Shown: positions 46,674 to 59,753, counted from the stretch's first letter. The stretch is DNA of 64,000 bases from Clitoria ternatea (GCA_037962975.1 CM075670.1:147068501-147132500), one strand, 5' to 3'. The notes: generated by a model not told the origin, from the letters alone. Program-made: numbers and translations.

Positions 46674-48197
46674 TCTAAGGTGCCGTCTTTATTCTTTTGA
46701 CTTTCTTTTTTTTGATTGTTGTGCATTTTGTGTTGAGTTCTTTAAATTTTTAGAATTTGATTTGTCATCTTCTTTAGTTTCTTAGTCTTGCACCATTAAT
46801 AAATTAAAAAAATCAGCTTTAGCCATGATAAATAAAAGTAAATTCTAGAGCCAAAACTAGATGTATGGTGCATAATTGGAGCTTGTCTTTGTTTCTAAAT
46901 TTTCATTGATTTTGTAATAGAGGTGCTAAAATTTTCTTGTGCCATTAATAGATATCCTTTTAATGGCCCAAGCTCCAATTTCTTGTGTTGATCATCTCAT
47001 TTTTTAGGTGATCTAATCTTGCTCATATTAGGATTGTTTAGATTTCCATTCTTTAGAAATTTTTCACTAGGATTTAATTTTGTTTTTATCCAGCACTACA
47101 GAAATATTCTGTGGCATATTAATATAGTAGTATCCAGTTTGTAAAATTTTGCCTTCTGTGTATAGCACCCGCAGAAGCAAAACTTAATAGCTATTCAAGT
47201 CATTTTCTTGTCACGCTGTGCTCGTTTCCTTGGCGCGTCATTGGTCAATTTTCATGGTTATCATTATGTTCTTCCATTCTCCTAGAAACAGTACGTGCAT
47301 AATTCAATTCTGGTGGTCAATTGTTCAATAGTTCAATTAGTCTTAATAATTACTCTCAGCATGAATTGCAAATTTTGATCAATTGAAATTGTTCTATTAA
47401 GCTGTACTTGTCAATTCTTTGCTAGTCATTCATTCTCAATTGGCAATTGTTGTTTGTGCCCAAATTGAAAATTTTTCTTGATCAATTCTCTGTGCAACTT
47501 GGTTTCATTCGATCTTGGAAATTGTTTGTCTCACAGTGCTTAATCTTGGTCAATTGAAATTTGTTATTGTGCTAATTTTGAGAATTGTTTTCAGTTTTAC
47601 AAATCACTATACGTGCATGTCTCCTTGAAATTTAATTTGAAATCTTGGGTCAATTGCAAGTTCTTTGTTCAATTTGGTTAAAGGCTGTGCAAATTCATTT
47701 CAGTCTTGATAATTGAAATTTGTCACTTGATCTTGACAATTAATTGGGTCATTCGATTTGATCACTTACAAGTTGCTGTTGAATTTCTTTACTCGAAATC
47801 TTGGTTGTCTAAATTCTTACATTCAATTCATAAATCGGGTATGAAATTGCAAAACACTGTGCCGATTTGTTGTCCTTCAATCTTGACATTAATTCAAGAA
47901 TTTCTGCAATTGAATCTTGTGTGATCATTCTGATTAATTCTTGGCCATTATTGTACGTGATTAATTTTCTAATTGCTATAAGTAAATCTTGGTTGTGCAC
48001 GTTAATTGTTCAAACACCATTCCGTCAATTGCTTAGACAAATTTGTTATTCATTCAATTACTCATGTCAATTGCATAATGTGTTAAAGCATTGGTTAATT
48101 TCACTTCTTGCCCAATTTGAAAATTGTGTTACTGTTCATGCATTCAAGGCCAATTTGTGTTACACACTGCATTCAGGGTCATTCGACTGTTGGTTAC
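46674..48197 (+). other. Leader of the LTR element, with degenerate TCAATTGAAATT repeats
   Basis: No coding sequence found. From about 47245 to 48120 a loose series of CAATTG or AATTGAAATTG-like words recurs, often preceded by CTTGG or TTGAT (for example near 47325, 47377, 47440, 47549, 47650, 48028 and 48068). Gag and pol are absent from the window after it. Confidence 0.55.
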
Positions 48198-49014
48198 TAA
48201 TGAGGACATAACATGGGAGGATCCTCACACTACCTTGGACAAAGGGTTAGAGGGCTTATAAGGGTCTCTTAATAAGGGCCAAGTCCAAAAAGGGCAAAGA
48301 GACCTTGCACAAAGCTCTATCTTCCTTCCTTACCTTACTAAGTGGGCCCAAGCCCAATGAAGACACTTTGAGGATCTATTTGTACTCATCATGTAATATA
48401 GATCATAAATAGATTTTCTAGAGATTTAGGTTTTATTTGGACTTTACTAGGTCAATTTGGTCACTATTGGGCCATGTTCTCTCATTTGGGCCATGTATAG
48501 GCCATCTTCTTCTCTTTTCCATGGATTGGGCCTAGGATTCATCATGAAGGCCCATTAGGAACACCTTGGCTGAATTTTCCCAAAGGCTATATATAGGTGT
48601 CTCCTCTTGTAAAAATAGACGTAACTTTCATTTTGAGAAATACAAACACTTTGTGTGAAATTCTAGTAACAGATTCTCCTCCTTCTCTCTAGGCTAAAGA
48701 GACTTTAGCAAGCTCTTATTCAAAGGGTCCTCTCCCTCCTTTGGTGGCGAGTTGGAGTTATCTCTCTCTTAGTGAGTGGCCTCCAAAATCCTTCTTCCAT
48801 TTCCCTTAACCATCTCCTTCCACATCATCCTTTTCCCTTTCACTTTCACTTATTCTTTTCCCTAAATTTTTTTCAGTTTTGTATCAATTTCTTGTGTCTT
48901 TGTTTCGGCCAAGCATTGGAAGCTTCATCATCTTGCTCTAGAAGGCTAAGGAAGAGGAGAAAAGATCCTAGATCCCTTCCAAGAAAGATCTCTTTTCAAG
49001 GTCATCCTACATCA
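48198..49014 (+). mobile_element. Solo LTR related to the LTR at 45908
   Basis: 817 bp, TAATGAGGACATAAC...CATCCTACATCA, flanked by perfect GTTAC repeats (48193-48197 and 49015-49019). The expected 5' TG is changed to TA. A TATA box (CTATATATAGG) lies near 48588. No primer site or polypurine tract is inside. Confidence 0.8.
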
Positions 49015-49019
49015 GTTAC

Positions 49020-50045
49020 TGGTAAGTGTTTATTATGTGTTTTTTTTTATTGTTTTTAGGTCTAGTTTTTAGGGTTTTTACATATTGTTCATTCCCGATT
49101 CCCTTGATTTTGATTCTTTTCCATACATATTAATTGGTTGTTCCTATTTTGCAGGATCAATGATATTTTAGGTCTCTTTTGAGGAAAAATTGCAAAGTGG
49201 ATGAAAGAAGAGACTTCTGAGGCCTTTAGGAGTGCATTTTGATAAGGTTGGAGGAAACCACTGCCAGTGTTGGACAACCACCACTGGCCGTGGTTAGCAC
49301 TGGAAGAAAGGGAAAAGCAGGTCAGAGGCCACCACTGGTCGTGGTGGGCACTGTGGAACACTATGAAGTATTATTGAAGCAAAGAACAGGAAGTCAGAAG
49401 CCACCACTGGCCGTGGTTATCCACCACTGGCTGTGGTTGGCTCTGCCTGTTACCCAAAATTACGCATTTAATGTTTAAGAGGAACAGGGCTCAAACCACT
49501 GGTCGTGGTTATCCACCACTGCCGGGGTTGTACCCTACGAGGCCCAAATATCTAATTTGTTTAGGGTTTTGTGGGGGCACTAGAGAGTTAGAGAGACTTC
49601 TTCTGGGACAGTTTTGAGAGACAGCTTTTGGGAGATTGTGAGGGCTCTTTGAGGAAGAATTCATTGAAAATCAAGAATCAATTCATCAAGGGAGATCAAT
49701 TCTATAGATTTGGCAAAAAGAGTTTGCAATCCTAGTGAGAACTAATTTGTAATTCTGGAACCCTAGTTTACACTTTTGATTCCTTTTATGTTTGACATTG
49801 ATTTTGTTATGTATGACATGATGATGACAATCTTTATGGCACACTAAACCTTCATTCTTGGGATTAAAGGTTGTAATAAGCTTATGTATCTCAATTAATT
49901 GTTCTTTACCTTTCAACGATATGATTTCATGTTTCTATTTGATTTATGTATCGTAATGCTTTTACAAGACTTAGAGATAAGCGTAGTTGATTCCAAATTG
50001 TATGCGTTATGAGAGTAGGTATATTATTCGAAAACACATAAACTG
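49020..50045 (+). repeat. Athila-like LTR fragment with a CCACTGGCCGTGG array
   Basis: The left border is not clear. It has the same order as the Athila-type LTRs at 50 and 15835: a splice-acceptor-like tract (TATTTTGCAG, 49146-49155), then a palindrome array (49258-49528), then AT-rich R/U5-like sequence with an AGATAAGCGTAGTTGATT-like box (49975-49993) comparable to 1256-1274. It ends where Sirevirus copy B begins (50046). No clear TATA box follows the array. Confidence 0.6.
49258..49528 (+). repeat. CCACTGGCCGTGG palindrome array
   Basis: Copies (some with changes) start at 49258, 49281, 49332, about 49349, 49404, 49424, 49496 and 49516. Four pairs have gaps of 23, 17, 20 and 20 bp. Best form: ACCACTGGCCGTGGTT. 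Confidence 0.88.
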
Positions 50046-51509
50046 TGTATTTGTATGTTGAAACAGGTTTTGATGAATGACAAACAATTGAAGGATCAAG
50101 TTATCTAAAGGATTTTGTACAAGCAATTAATCAAAAATCATGAAAATCAAGAATGATTCGGGTCAAGAAATTAAAATGAAAAAGAATTGATTCAAGGCAT
50201 TCTTAGAAGTTTAAAACAAGAGAAGTGCCAAGGAATCAAGAACCATGAGCTATACTGATCCAAAACGCATAAAGATACATCAAAAAATGAAGAAACAGGT
50301 GCAGGGGAAGCATAGGAATCGATTCACTCCTATGGGAATCGATTCCCATATGAAAAAGGAAGCAGGAATCGATTCAAGGCCATTGGAAATCGATTTAAGG
50401 GGCTGGGAATCGATTCCCCCTTGTAGGAATCGATTCACACATTGTAAAAAGGCCAGGAATCGATTCAGGAAGAGCAAGAATCGATTCACATGTGTAGGAA
50501 TCGATTCCCTTTGCCAGGAATCGATTTATTTGATGTTTTTAGTGCAAAAATGACCTGGAAGAATCGATTCATAGCTGGAATCATGCATTGAATCATGGAA
50601 ATTATCAGTACGCATTTTCAGAAACTCAACTCCGCTGATTCCTCTCTCGAGACTCTCTAATTGAAACGACGTTGCATTTATTGAGGCAGACAATTGCACT
50701 TCTCAAGTCAGGAAACATGGATCGCTGGCAAATTAAGTCTTCCGATGTATTAATTGAGGAACCGGTGGAATTTAAATTTTGGCAGCATGTCCTTTGGAAC
50801 TCCTATAAATAGAGAAGAGATGGAAGGCAAAAGCACACCAAGCATACCACAGCAACGAAATTACTTGCTTTCTTTCTCTCTTTACTTACTCTCTGATTCT
50901 TTTCTTGGCATAATTAATTTCTTGAGAGTTATAGTGTGAGGAAAATATTTTTGAGTGCTAAAACTTACATATTCTTTTAAGAGAAGAAAAATATTTTTTT
51001 GGTGATTAAAATTTGTATATCCACTCTATTGAGAGAGTCACACTTATAAAATCACATTCACAAATTTTGAGAGATTTTGGGTTGGGATTCAACCTTGTAA
51101 TTGAGAGATTGTAAGGGTTTCCCTTTTGCTTGTGAGGATTAAGTTCATGAGTGTGGGACACTAAGAAGCTGTAATTGCTCAAAGCATGTATCTTAAATTC
51201 TCAATAGTGGAAATCCTCTAAGTGGGTTACTTGGAGGCGAGACGTACACCGGTGTGGTGGAACTCGTATATATCGGTTTGCAAATCTTCTCTTCCCTAAT
51301 CTCTTTAAATTTATGCATTTAAATTGCTTGCTTAATCTGTTACTCTTAATAACTTTGTTATTTAAACTTCTTTATTATTCTAATTAAGATTAAGTTTATC
51401 ATCTTCACTAAACATATTTGTTAAAGAACCAATTTCACAAGCATTTCAATAAAAGTTTTTAATACTCAATTCACCCCCCTCTTGAGTAATTGAGGCCACT
51501 TGGTTAACA
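50046..51509 (+). repeat. Sirevirus copy B 5' LTR
   Basis: 1464 bp, TGTATTTGTATGTTGA...CTTGGTTAACA, matching 11585-13311. It has the AATCGATT array (50317-50569), TATA box 50804-50812 (TATAAATAG), and the conserved 3' part (near 51140-51290) shared with copy A. The primer site follows at 51512. It is inserted in the Athila-like LTR fragment to its left. Confidence 0.92.
50317..50569 (+). repeat. AATCGATT motif array in Sirevirus copy B LTR
   Basis: Eleven cores start at 50317, 50337, 50367, 50388, 50408, 50428, 50458, 50479, 50499, 50519 and 50562; gaps 20, 30, 21, 20, 20, 30, 21, 20, 20 and 43 bp. Most copies read GGAATCGATTC. Confidence 0.93.
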
Positions 51510-51511
51510 AG

Positions 51512-51523
51512 TGGTATCAGAGC
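51512..51523 (+). other. Primer binding site, initiator tRNA-Met
   Basis: TGGTATCAGAGC, the exact standard site, two bases after the LTR of Sirevirus copy B. Confidence 0.93.
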
Positions 51524-51565
51524 TTGACTCTTGGTAAATTAAGCTTAACAGCTTCAAGAGAACGA

Positions 51566-53221
51566 ATGGCCTCAAATTCTTTAAACCTTTTTCCTGAGGG
51601 TGGTGCTACAAACTGACCTCCTGCTTTTAATAGGGAAGGTTATGCTTTTTAGAAAGAAAGAATGAAGATTTTTGTTCAATCAATTGATTTAAGAGTTTGG
51701 AATGCTATTGAAAATGGTCCTTTCATACCTATGCATATTGTAGATGGTAAACAAATAGAAAAACCCATGAATGATTGGACTAGTGATGAAGAAAAGAAAG
51801 TACAATATAATTATAAAGCCAAGAATCTAATCATTCTAGCCTTAGGTCCCGATGAATTTTTTAGAATAGTAACCTGTAAATCTGCCAAAGAAATATGGGA
51901 TACTCTACAAATTACTCATGAAGGAACTAGCGATGTTAAGGATTCTAAAATTAGTACTTTAACTAGCCAATATGAAAGTTTTAGAATGAATTCTGGTGAA
52001 ACCATCTTAGAACTTCAAAAAAGGTTTACCTTGATTATTAATCATCTTATTACTCTTGGAAAATCTTACACTAACAAGGAGCTTATCCATCTAAGAAGTC
52101 TTACCAGGGAATGGCAACCTCTTGTCACCGCTATTAAACAATCGCCAAACATAAATGATATGTCTCTTGCCACATTATTCGGTAAGCTTCAAGAGCAAGA
52201 ACAAGAATTAAAAGACTTGAAAATGGTGGAGGAAGAAGAAAAGACTTCCAAGAAGAAGGGGCTAGCTCTTAAGGCCACCTCTATTGAAGAAAACAAATCT
52301 GAAAGTGATCAAGAAGAAGATGATGATGAGTTAGGCCTATTTGTGAGGAGTTTTGGAAGGCTCATGAGAAATAAAAGATTCCAAAAGGGATTCACTTCTA
52401 AAGGTAAGAGATTCGCTTCCAAAGATAATAATTCCTTACCAACTTGTTTTGAATATGGAAAGGAAGGACATTTCAAGGCGGACTACCCAAATCTCAAAAA
52501 GGAAAACAAGGATCAAAAAGGAAAAAGGACAGCATACATAGCATGGGATGACAACGAAGTGAGTAGCTTGGATGAATCTGAGAATGAAGAAGCAAACCTC
52601 TGTCTCATGGCCAACCATCAAGATGAAGACGATGAGGTAAACCTCCATGATTTAGATAAAGATGAATTGCTTGATGCGTTTGATGAATTGTATGATAAAT
52701 TTGTTAAACTTTCTAGTAAGTATAAATTATCTAGAAAAACCATAGAAACTCTTGAAACGCATCTTATCAAACAGGTAAAAGAAAATGAGATTTTGAAAAA
52801 GAAAGTAGTAAATGTTCAAGCATGCTCTAAAAACAAACCTTGTGAATTTGTTAAGAAATGTGAAGTTCTAGAAACTAAGGTTTTAGACTTGAGTAAAACC
52901 TTAGAAAAATTTACAAATGATAGAGACAACTTAAATGTTTTGCTTGGAAAACAATGGTGTATGTTTGATAAAACGGGACTAGGTTTCAATGCCTATAAGA
53001 AACAAAAGAATTATAAAAACTTCTTTATACCACCTAGTAAAACTGCATCACCTTTCATGAAATGCAATTATTGTGGTTTTAAAGGACATAGTGCATCTAA
53101 TTGTAATGTTAGAAAACTAAGGCCAAAGGTTGTGAGAAAAGTATGGATTCCTAAAGGAACATTACCTCAAACTAACCTACAAGGACCCAACATAAAATGG
53201 GTACCAAGCTCTCTAACTTGA
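51566..53221 (+). pseudogene. Sirevirus copy B gag
   Basis: The frame starts at ATG 51566 (MASNSLNLFPEGG) and is broken early by TGA 51614-51616 and TAG 51650-51652; from 51662 it stays open for 519 codons. The copia gag core (UBN2-like) lies in the first part (KEIWDTLQITHEGTSDVK near 51886). A first zinc knuckle near 52444 is damaged (CFEYGKEGHFKADY, two cysteines lost); a second near 53059 is complete (CNYCGFKGHSASNC). A coiled-coil-like, lysine/glutamate-rich stretch lies between (52650-52920). Gag ends with a TGA at 53219 before pol, as in copy A. Confidence 0.88.
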
Positions 53222-56200
53222 CATTGTTTTGTAGGTATGTTTTAAAGCGAGTAACACCCATTGGTATTTGGATAGTGGGTGTTCAAAACACATGACGGGA
53301 GATAAAAGTAAGTTCATATCATTTACTCCATGAAATAAAGGGTTCGTTATATATGGAGACAACACAAAGGGAAGAATTCTAGGATTCGAAAACGTTGGTA
53401 AAAACTCTTCCACTTCTATAAATGATGTATTATATGTTGAAGGACTCAAACATAACTTGCTTAGCATTAGTCAATTATGTGATAAGGGCTATAAAATTAT
53501 CTTTGAATCAAATTGTTGCATAATTGAAAATAAGCTAGACAAGGAAACAAAATTCGTTGGTCAAAGAGTTGATAATATTTATATGATTAATCTTGATTGT
53601 CTTGCTTCAAATGATGTGCAATGCTTCATAACTAAAGAGGATGAATCATGGCTATGGCATAGAAGAATTGCTCACATTCATATAGACCATTTAAACAAAC
53701 TTGTTTCGAAAGATTTAGTAATTGGTTTACCAAAATTGAAATTTAAAAATAAATTTTGTGACGCGTGTCAAAAGGGAAAACAAGTAAAGGTTTCCTTTCA
53801 AGCAAAAAATGTCGTTTCAACAAATAGACCTTTACAACTTTTACACATGGATCTATTTGGACCTTCAAAAGTTAAAAGTTTTGGTGGAAATTATTATGGT
53901 CTCGTGATTGTGGATGATTACTTTAGATATACATGCACATTATTTCTTACTCACAAAAATGAAGCATATCAAGCATTTAAGAAACTTGCCAAGATCATCC
54001 AAAATGAACAAAATTTGAAAATAACATCCATTCGAACTGATCATGGGGAGAATTTGAAAACCAATCCTTTGAAAAATTTTGTGAAAAATTTGGCATTGAA
54101 CATAATTTTTCAGCTCCAAGAACTCCACAACAAAATGGAGTAGTTGAAAGGAAAAATCGATCTTTAGCGGAGCTGCAAGAACTATGTTGAATGAAAGCAA
54201 TATTACGAAACATTTTTGGGGCGATGCAGTAAATATTGCTTGCCATGTTATGAATAGATGTTTGATAAGGCCTATATGAAAGAAAACCCCCTATGAGCTT
54301 TATAAAGGAACAAAACCAAATATTTCTTATTTCCACGTATTTGGATGCAAATGTTTTGTTTTAAACAATGGAAAGGATAATCTCGGCAAATTTGATGCAA
54401 AATCTGATGAAGCAATATTCTTAGGTTATTCATCTACTAGTAAAGCATATCGACTCTTTAACAAATAAACTTGTACAATTGAAGAGTCTATACACGTTAA
54501 TGAACTTAACCAAAATCTTCTGAGAAAGGAAATTGATGATCTTGTAGGTACCTTCCAAGAAATAAACTTGGAAGATAAAGAAGAAAACAAAATTGAAGGA
54601 GATACAACACAAAATAACGAACCTCAACAAAAGGAGTGGATCACCGTAAAGAATCACCCCATGGACAATGTCATAGGTGAAATAACAAAAGGTATAAGTA
54701 CTCGAAACACTATTAGAAATGCATGCAATCACTTAGCCTTTGTATCACAAATAGAACCCAAAAACATTGATGAAGCTATTATTGATGAACATTGGATCTT
54801 GGCCATGTAAGAAGAATTAAATAAATTTGAAGGAAATAAAGTTTGGGAACTTATGCCAAAACCAAATGATCATCAAATAATAGGCACTAAATAGGTTTTT
54901 AGAAATAAGCTAGATGAAAATGGAATAATAACAAGAAATAAAGCTAGATTAGTTGCTAAGAGATATAATCAAGAAGAAGGAATAGACTATGAAGAAACAT
55001 ATGCTCCCGTAGCTAGGTTAGAAGTCATAAGATTATTGTTAGCTTTTGCTTGTTGTATAGATTTTAAGCTTTATCAAATGGATGTCAAAAGCGCTTTTCT
55101 AAATGGTTATATTTAAGAAGAAGTTTATGTAAATCAACCTCCCAATTTTGAAAATCACAAATTTCCAAACCATGTTTTTAAATTGAGAAAAGCTTTATAT
55201 GGTTTGAAACAAGCTCAGCTTGGTATGAACGACTCAGTAAGTTTCTTCTTGAAAATAATTTTGAAAGAGGAAAGGTTGATACAATACTGTTTATAAAACG
55301 TAAAAACCATGACATCCTTTTGGTACAAGTTTATGTTGATGATATAATATTTGGTGCTACTAACGAAATTCTTTGTCAAGAGTTTGCTAAGATTATGCAA
55401 GATGAATTCGAAATGTCCATGATGGGAGAACTCACATTCTTTCTTGGGCTACAAATTAAGCAAACAAAAGAAGAAACTTTCATCAGTCAAACAAAATACT
55501 GCAAAGAACTACTCAAAAGGTTTGAAATGGATAAAGCAAATGAAATAGCCACACCAATGAGTACTTCTTTCTACTTAGACAAAGATGAGAAGGGTAAGGA
55601 CGTTGAAATAACTAAATACTGAGGTATGATTGGATCCTTACTTTACTTAACAGCTAGTAGACCTAATATTATGTTTGCGGTATGTATGTGCGCTAGATAT
55701 CAAGCATGTCCTAAAGAATCACATCTCACTGCCATAAAAAGAATTTTAAAGTATCTTGTGGGTACTCAAAATGTTGGTTTATGGTATCCCAAAGGTACTG
55801 AATGTATTCTTGTAGGATATTCTGATTCTGATTTTGCTGGTTGTAAATTAGATAGAAAAAGTACCAGTGGTACTTGTCATATGCTTGGAAGCTCTCTTAT
55901 TTCTTGGCATAGTAAGAAGCAAGTAAGTGTCGCGTTATCCACAGCTGAAGCAGAATATGTTACAGCTGGAAGTTGTTGTGCTCAAATCCTATGGATGAGA
56001 CAACAACTTCTTGATTTTGGTGTTGTTCTAGATCAAATACCCATTAAATGTGACAACACTAGCGCTATTAATATCTCCAAAAATCCGGTTATGCATTTAC
56101 GAACAAAACACATAGAAATCTGTCACCATTTCATACGAGATCACGTTTTAAAAGGAGATTGTGTTCTTGAATATGTTGAAACTTCTAAACAATTGGCGGA

Positions 56201-56267
56201 CATTTTCACTAAACCCCTTCCAAAAGAGCAATTTATAAATATTAGAAGGGAGTTAGGCATTTTATAA
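53222..56267 (+). pseudogene. Sirevirus copy B pol: protease, integrase, RT, RNase H
   Basis: Protease LDSGCSKHMTG near 53268; TGA 53331-53333 at the same codon as in copy A. The HHCC zinc region (LWHRRIAHIH...FCDACQKGK) spans 53650-53775 and the integrase core follows to about 54190. RT carries SAFLNGY near 55093 and YVDD at 55332-55343; RNase H is 55626-56267 (DRKSTSG, AEAEYV, CDNTSAI, TKHIEI). Seen breaks: one-base loss near 54045, shift near 54172, stops near 54278, 54466, 54808, 54891, 55114 and 55621, and a 4-base loss near 55213. It is inactive. A and B are the same family, roughly 90% alike by eye. Confidence 0.9.
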
Positions 56268-56951
56268 ATTTTTTAATTACATTTAAAAATTCATATTTTT
56301 GTCTTGAACATTTTTTTTAAATCAAAGATTTATTATATCTTATAAATCTTCATTTTTTATACACATTTTTCAATAATCTTGTTAATAAAATCATTTGCTT
56401 TATTTTAAGTCCCCATTCAAGTATTTAATAACATATTTCTTTTACATAAATAATCTCTTATAAATTGTATGATCTCAAAAATAAATGCAAAATTAGCCTT
56501 TGATTTTTTTGATAATTTTATGAAATAAAATCACTGGCAAAATTGCAAAATTTTAAACTCTACACCATGATACCATTAGGAGGCAAAGTTATGTGATAAA
56601 TATTACCACTCTCAAAAGCTTTCTTGAAGACTCTCTACAAAAATTCTTAAAATTTTCCTTCAAATCCAATTGACAAAATTGTTTCTTAGGCAAAACTTTG
56701 TCTCATGCAAAATCTTGTGTCCTTCATATGCCTTTCACGTAAGCAATAAGACAAGAAATAAACTCCTATACACATATTCCTTCATGTGACACCATATCAA
56801 GAAATGATATTATTGACCAAATGGAACCTTGAAATCCTCTTGCACTTCACATGAACTCCAATTTCCTCCTGACTTCAATAAAGTCCATACACAATTTACA
56901 AAGCTTATCTCGTGAACAATAAAGACAAAATTCCCTTTCCAATGCATTTGT
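56268..56951 (+). other. Sirevirus copy B 3' untranslated region, truncated by insertion
   Basis: Non-coding, matches 10659-11060 of copy A (for example the block around 56473-56560). It is interrupted by the Tekay-type LTR at 56952 before the polypurine tracts and 3' LTR, which should lie beyond the window. Confidence 0.75.
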
Positions 56952-59750
56952 TATAACATCCCGATTTAAAAATTAATTACCAAATGAAATTAAGCCATTA
57001 GAATAATAATTTCAAAGTGGAAAATTACTTGTTAATTATAATTAACTTAATTAATTTTACTTAAGAAAATAATGGCTGATTAATTGTGATTGATTGCTAA
57101 TAGCTGGCTGCTTGTGATTGGTGTGTGGCGTGAGTGGACTGACGTTCACGAACTCCCACCCCACTCTTCTTCTCTTCGTACGTATATATATATGTCCAGG
57201 GCCACTATTGTTATGCATTCCCTTCAGACTTCCTCTCCGCTACTTCTCTTCTCTTCGTTCTCTCTTCTCTTCTTCTTCTCCGCTCTTCTTCTTCTCCCCT
57301 GTTCTTTGTTCTCTGTTTCTAGAAACCCATGACGACGGTGCTGCAGAAGATTCAGAGTCTTCTTCTGTTGGTGAAGGACGATCATCAAAGCGGAAGAAGA
57401 ACAACTTCCTATCCTTGAGCCGATTGCAGAGTATAACTGTGTTCGAGGGGGACTGAACGAGGCAAACAGAGCATCAGACCAAACGTCAAAAAACAGAAGA
57501 GCTTCTCGAGTCCCTTCAGTAGGTAGGGGGTGCTTGCATGTCAAATGCATGGTTTATGGACGGTACGGGATAAACGTGTTGCCTTACATGTGTGTGAATG
57601 TATTTATGATGACTGTGTACAATGCATGATTGTTAATTCTTGGATATCATATGTGTGATGGTAAAGTCCTGTTAATAGTTATACATTATATGCATGTGTT
57701 CAGGGATTATTGTGCTGGGTTCTGATAGTCATTTACACATAGACGCGTGCGATGCATGTTCCTATTATTGTTAATACCGAGAGGATATGCATGTGTGGCT
57801 GTTGGTTGATTTCATTGGGATGTCAAGAACATGAACTGTTTGATTCCTGTGTATGCTGGTACGATTAACGAATGAATGTAGAAACTATGTTGGATCGGTT
57901 ATGACTCTAATGGTTATGAGGAATGTGTCAGATAATCGAGGATGCTCGTTGATAAAACACATAAGCTGCATGTACAGGAACGGGGTGACCCGTGAAAGGT
58001 CAGGAACCCCAAAGAAATGATCTCCAGCTACAGACCCTTGGCTAGATCCTGTGAGAGCTCGTGGTAGCCGAGGGAGCTAGAGTTAAGTCTCGAGACATCA
58101 ATGGGAGACCGGTACCACGCGGGAAGGGCTAATGGACGAGAGGCCAGTAAGGGAACCTGTAACTGAAAATCATTGCCTAAGTCAGATCCGCAGGCATGCA
58201 TGTAGATGCAATGTTGATTAGGATTGTACGAGTGGTATGACTCAGAGTGATACGAATGAATTCCGAATGAGTTGATGCATGCTTTTGTATGACTGAGAAT
58301 GAACTTCACGTAATATGTATGTAAGTGTATGTCATTGAAAATATCATAGTCTGCATGGCTTAAATTTAAATTGAATGCAACCCGAGTGAACATGAGTATG
58401 TGTACTGATGCTGATGCCGAGACACTAACTGTCATTTTATATGTAAAAGCTCACCCCTACTGTGGCTATATTTTACAATAAATGTCTCTCGGAATGATGA
58501 ATGAAGGAGGAGCTGCATGCCGAGTGAGGTGCTTGTGTACTATAGGGATATATGTGTATATGTATATACTGTGTATAAGGTATTGTTAAGCCTTGGCCAT
58601 CTCGTATTTTGGTCTTTGTCTTTCTATGTTAGAATTTGCACTCTCTCAGGTTGAGAGTATGGCAATCTGCTTGTAAATATTCATATACATTCCTATATAT
58701 ATATATATCATACTGTATGTTCATTCTATGTTGTGTGTATGAAGGTCCGAGTGATATATGTATGTACGCATTTTCCCGAGCGTGGGAGGTTGGTATAACT
58801 CCAAGTAAAAATGGAGCTAAGTTGTTGTTGTGGGGAGCAGGATAGTGACCTTATCCCGAGTAAGGATGCGTTCAGATGTTTCCGAGTGAATGAGGTCACA
58901 TAATCCTGAGTGGGGATTGATCTGAACACTTCAGAGTGATAACTGTTAGGATTCTCCCGAGAGGGAATAATTAAATATCTCCGAGTGAAAACCTACCGAG
59001 TGAATGTTTTCCAATAGAGGAATGATATCTAAGGCTCTAAGTGAACTCCATTATAGTAAGCTTATTAGAAGTTAGAAGATCCTTGAGTGGGTCTTGACTT
59101 GCAGGATAACTTGAGTGAGAAAGATGATATATGCCGAGTGAAAAATGAGTGAAATACACCCGAGTGGTAAAAGACCGTGAAAGATATTCCGAGTGAGAAG
59201 TCCCTATAGATTCTGAGTGGAATGGCTATGGGAATCATTTCCTGAGTGGTCAACATTTGTGACCCGAGTGAAGGAAGTTAAGGAGTGTGAGGTAAACTTC
59301 CAAATGAAACTTGTACATGTAAGGGTTAACCCGAATGAATCGAAAGTAAAGGCTTTTTCGAGCGGACTTAGACTTTAAAATCCGAGTGAGGGAAATACCG
59401 AGTGGAGTTTCTCACCTCAGCGACTAAGTGTTCAATCCAGCGAGTGTGAGCGTATGGAAGGTCTCTGTTGGGTTCCGTTTAAGCTATGCGTACTTCGCCC
59501 AAGCGTGTTGAGTTGTCTCGCTCGAGCGATATTGAATCTCGCCTGAGCGAGTAGACGTTGTTGGGTTCACCCATGCCCTGCATCTTCTGCTGTTGCCTTG
59601 TGGATGGTTTGCATTCCTTTCCCTTTCTTTCTTGTCCTGATTCTACTCTCCTTAACACTCCACTGCTCATCTTGCCCTTGAATTCCCTTTGATTTTTGAA
59701 AAAATTTTCCTGGTCTCGGTTTATTCTCAAATTAAACTTAGGATGTTACA
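56952..59750 (+). repeat. 5' LTR of the plus-strand Tekay-type element
   Basis: About 2799 bp, TATAACATCCCGATT...GGATGTTACA (start TG changed to TA; the first base could be a few bases earlier). It matches the solo LTR at 23437-26491, including the block 57975-58170 (counterpart of about 24490-24690), a CCGAGTGA-rich stretch (58740-59410) and a CGCTTRAGCG array (59476-59549). The primer site follows at 59754. Confidence 0.88.
59476..59549 (+). repeat. Four-copy CGCYYRAGCG array in the Tekay-type LTR
   Basis: Cores start at 59476 (diverged), 59496, 59519 and 59540, gaps 20, 23 and 21 bp, about 200 bp before the LTR end, as in the solo LTR. Confidence 0.9.
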
Positions 59751-59753
59751 TTT

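Noticed and set aside
48772..49059. 95-codon frame with a GTAAGT and a later TTTTGCAG, looking like an exon-intron pair
   Set aside because: It runs across the end of a solo LTR and its GTTAC duplication; the GTAAGT and TTTTGCAG belong to different elements.
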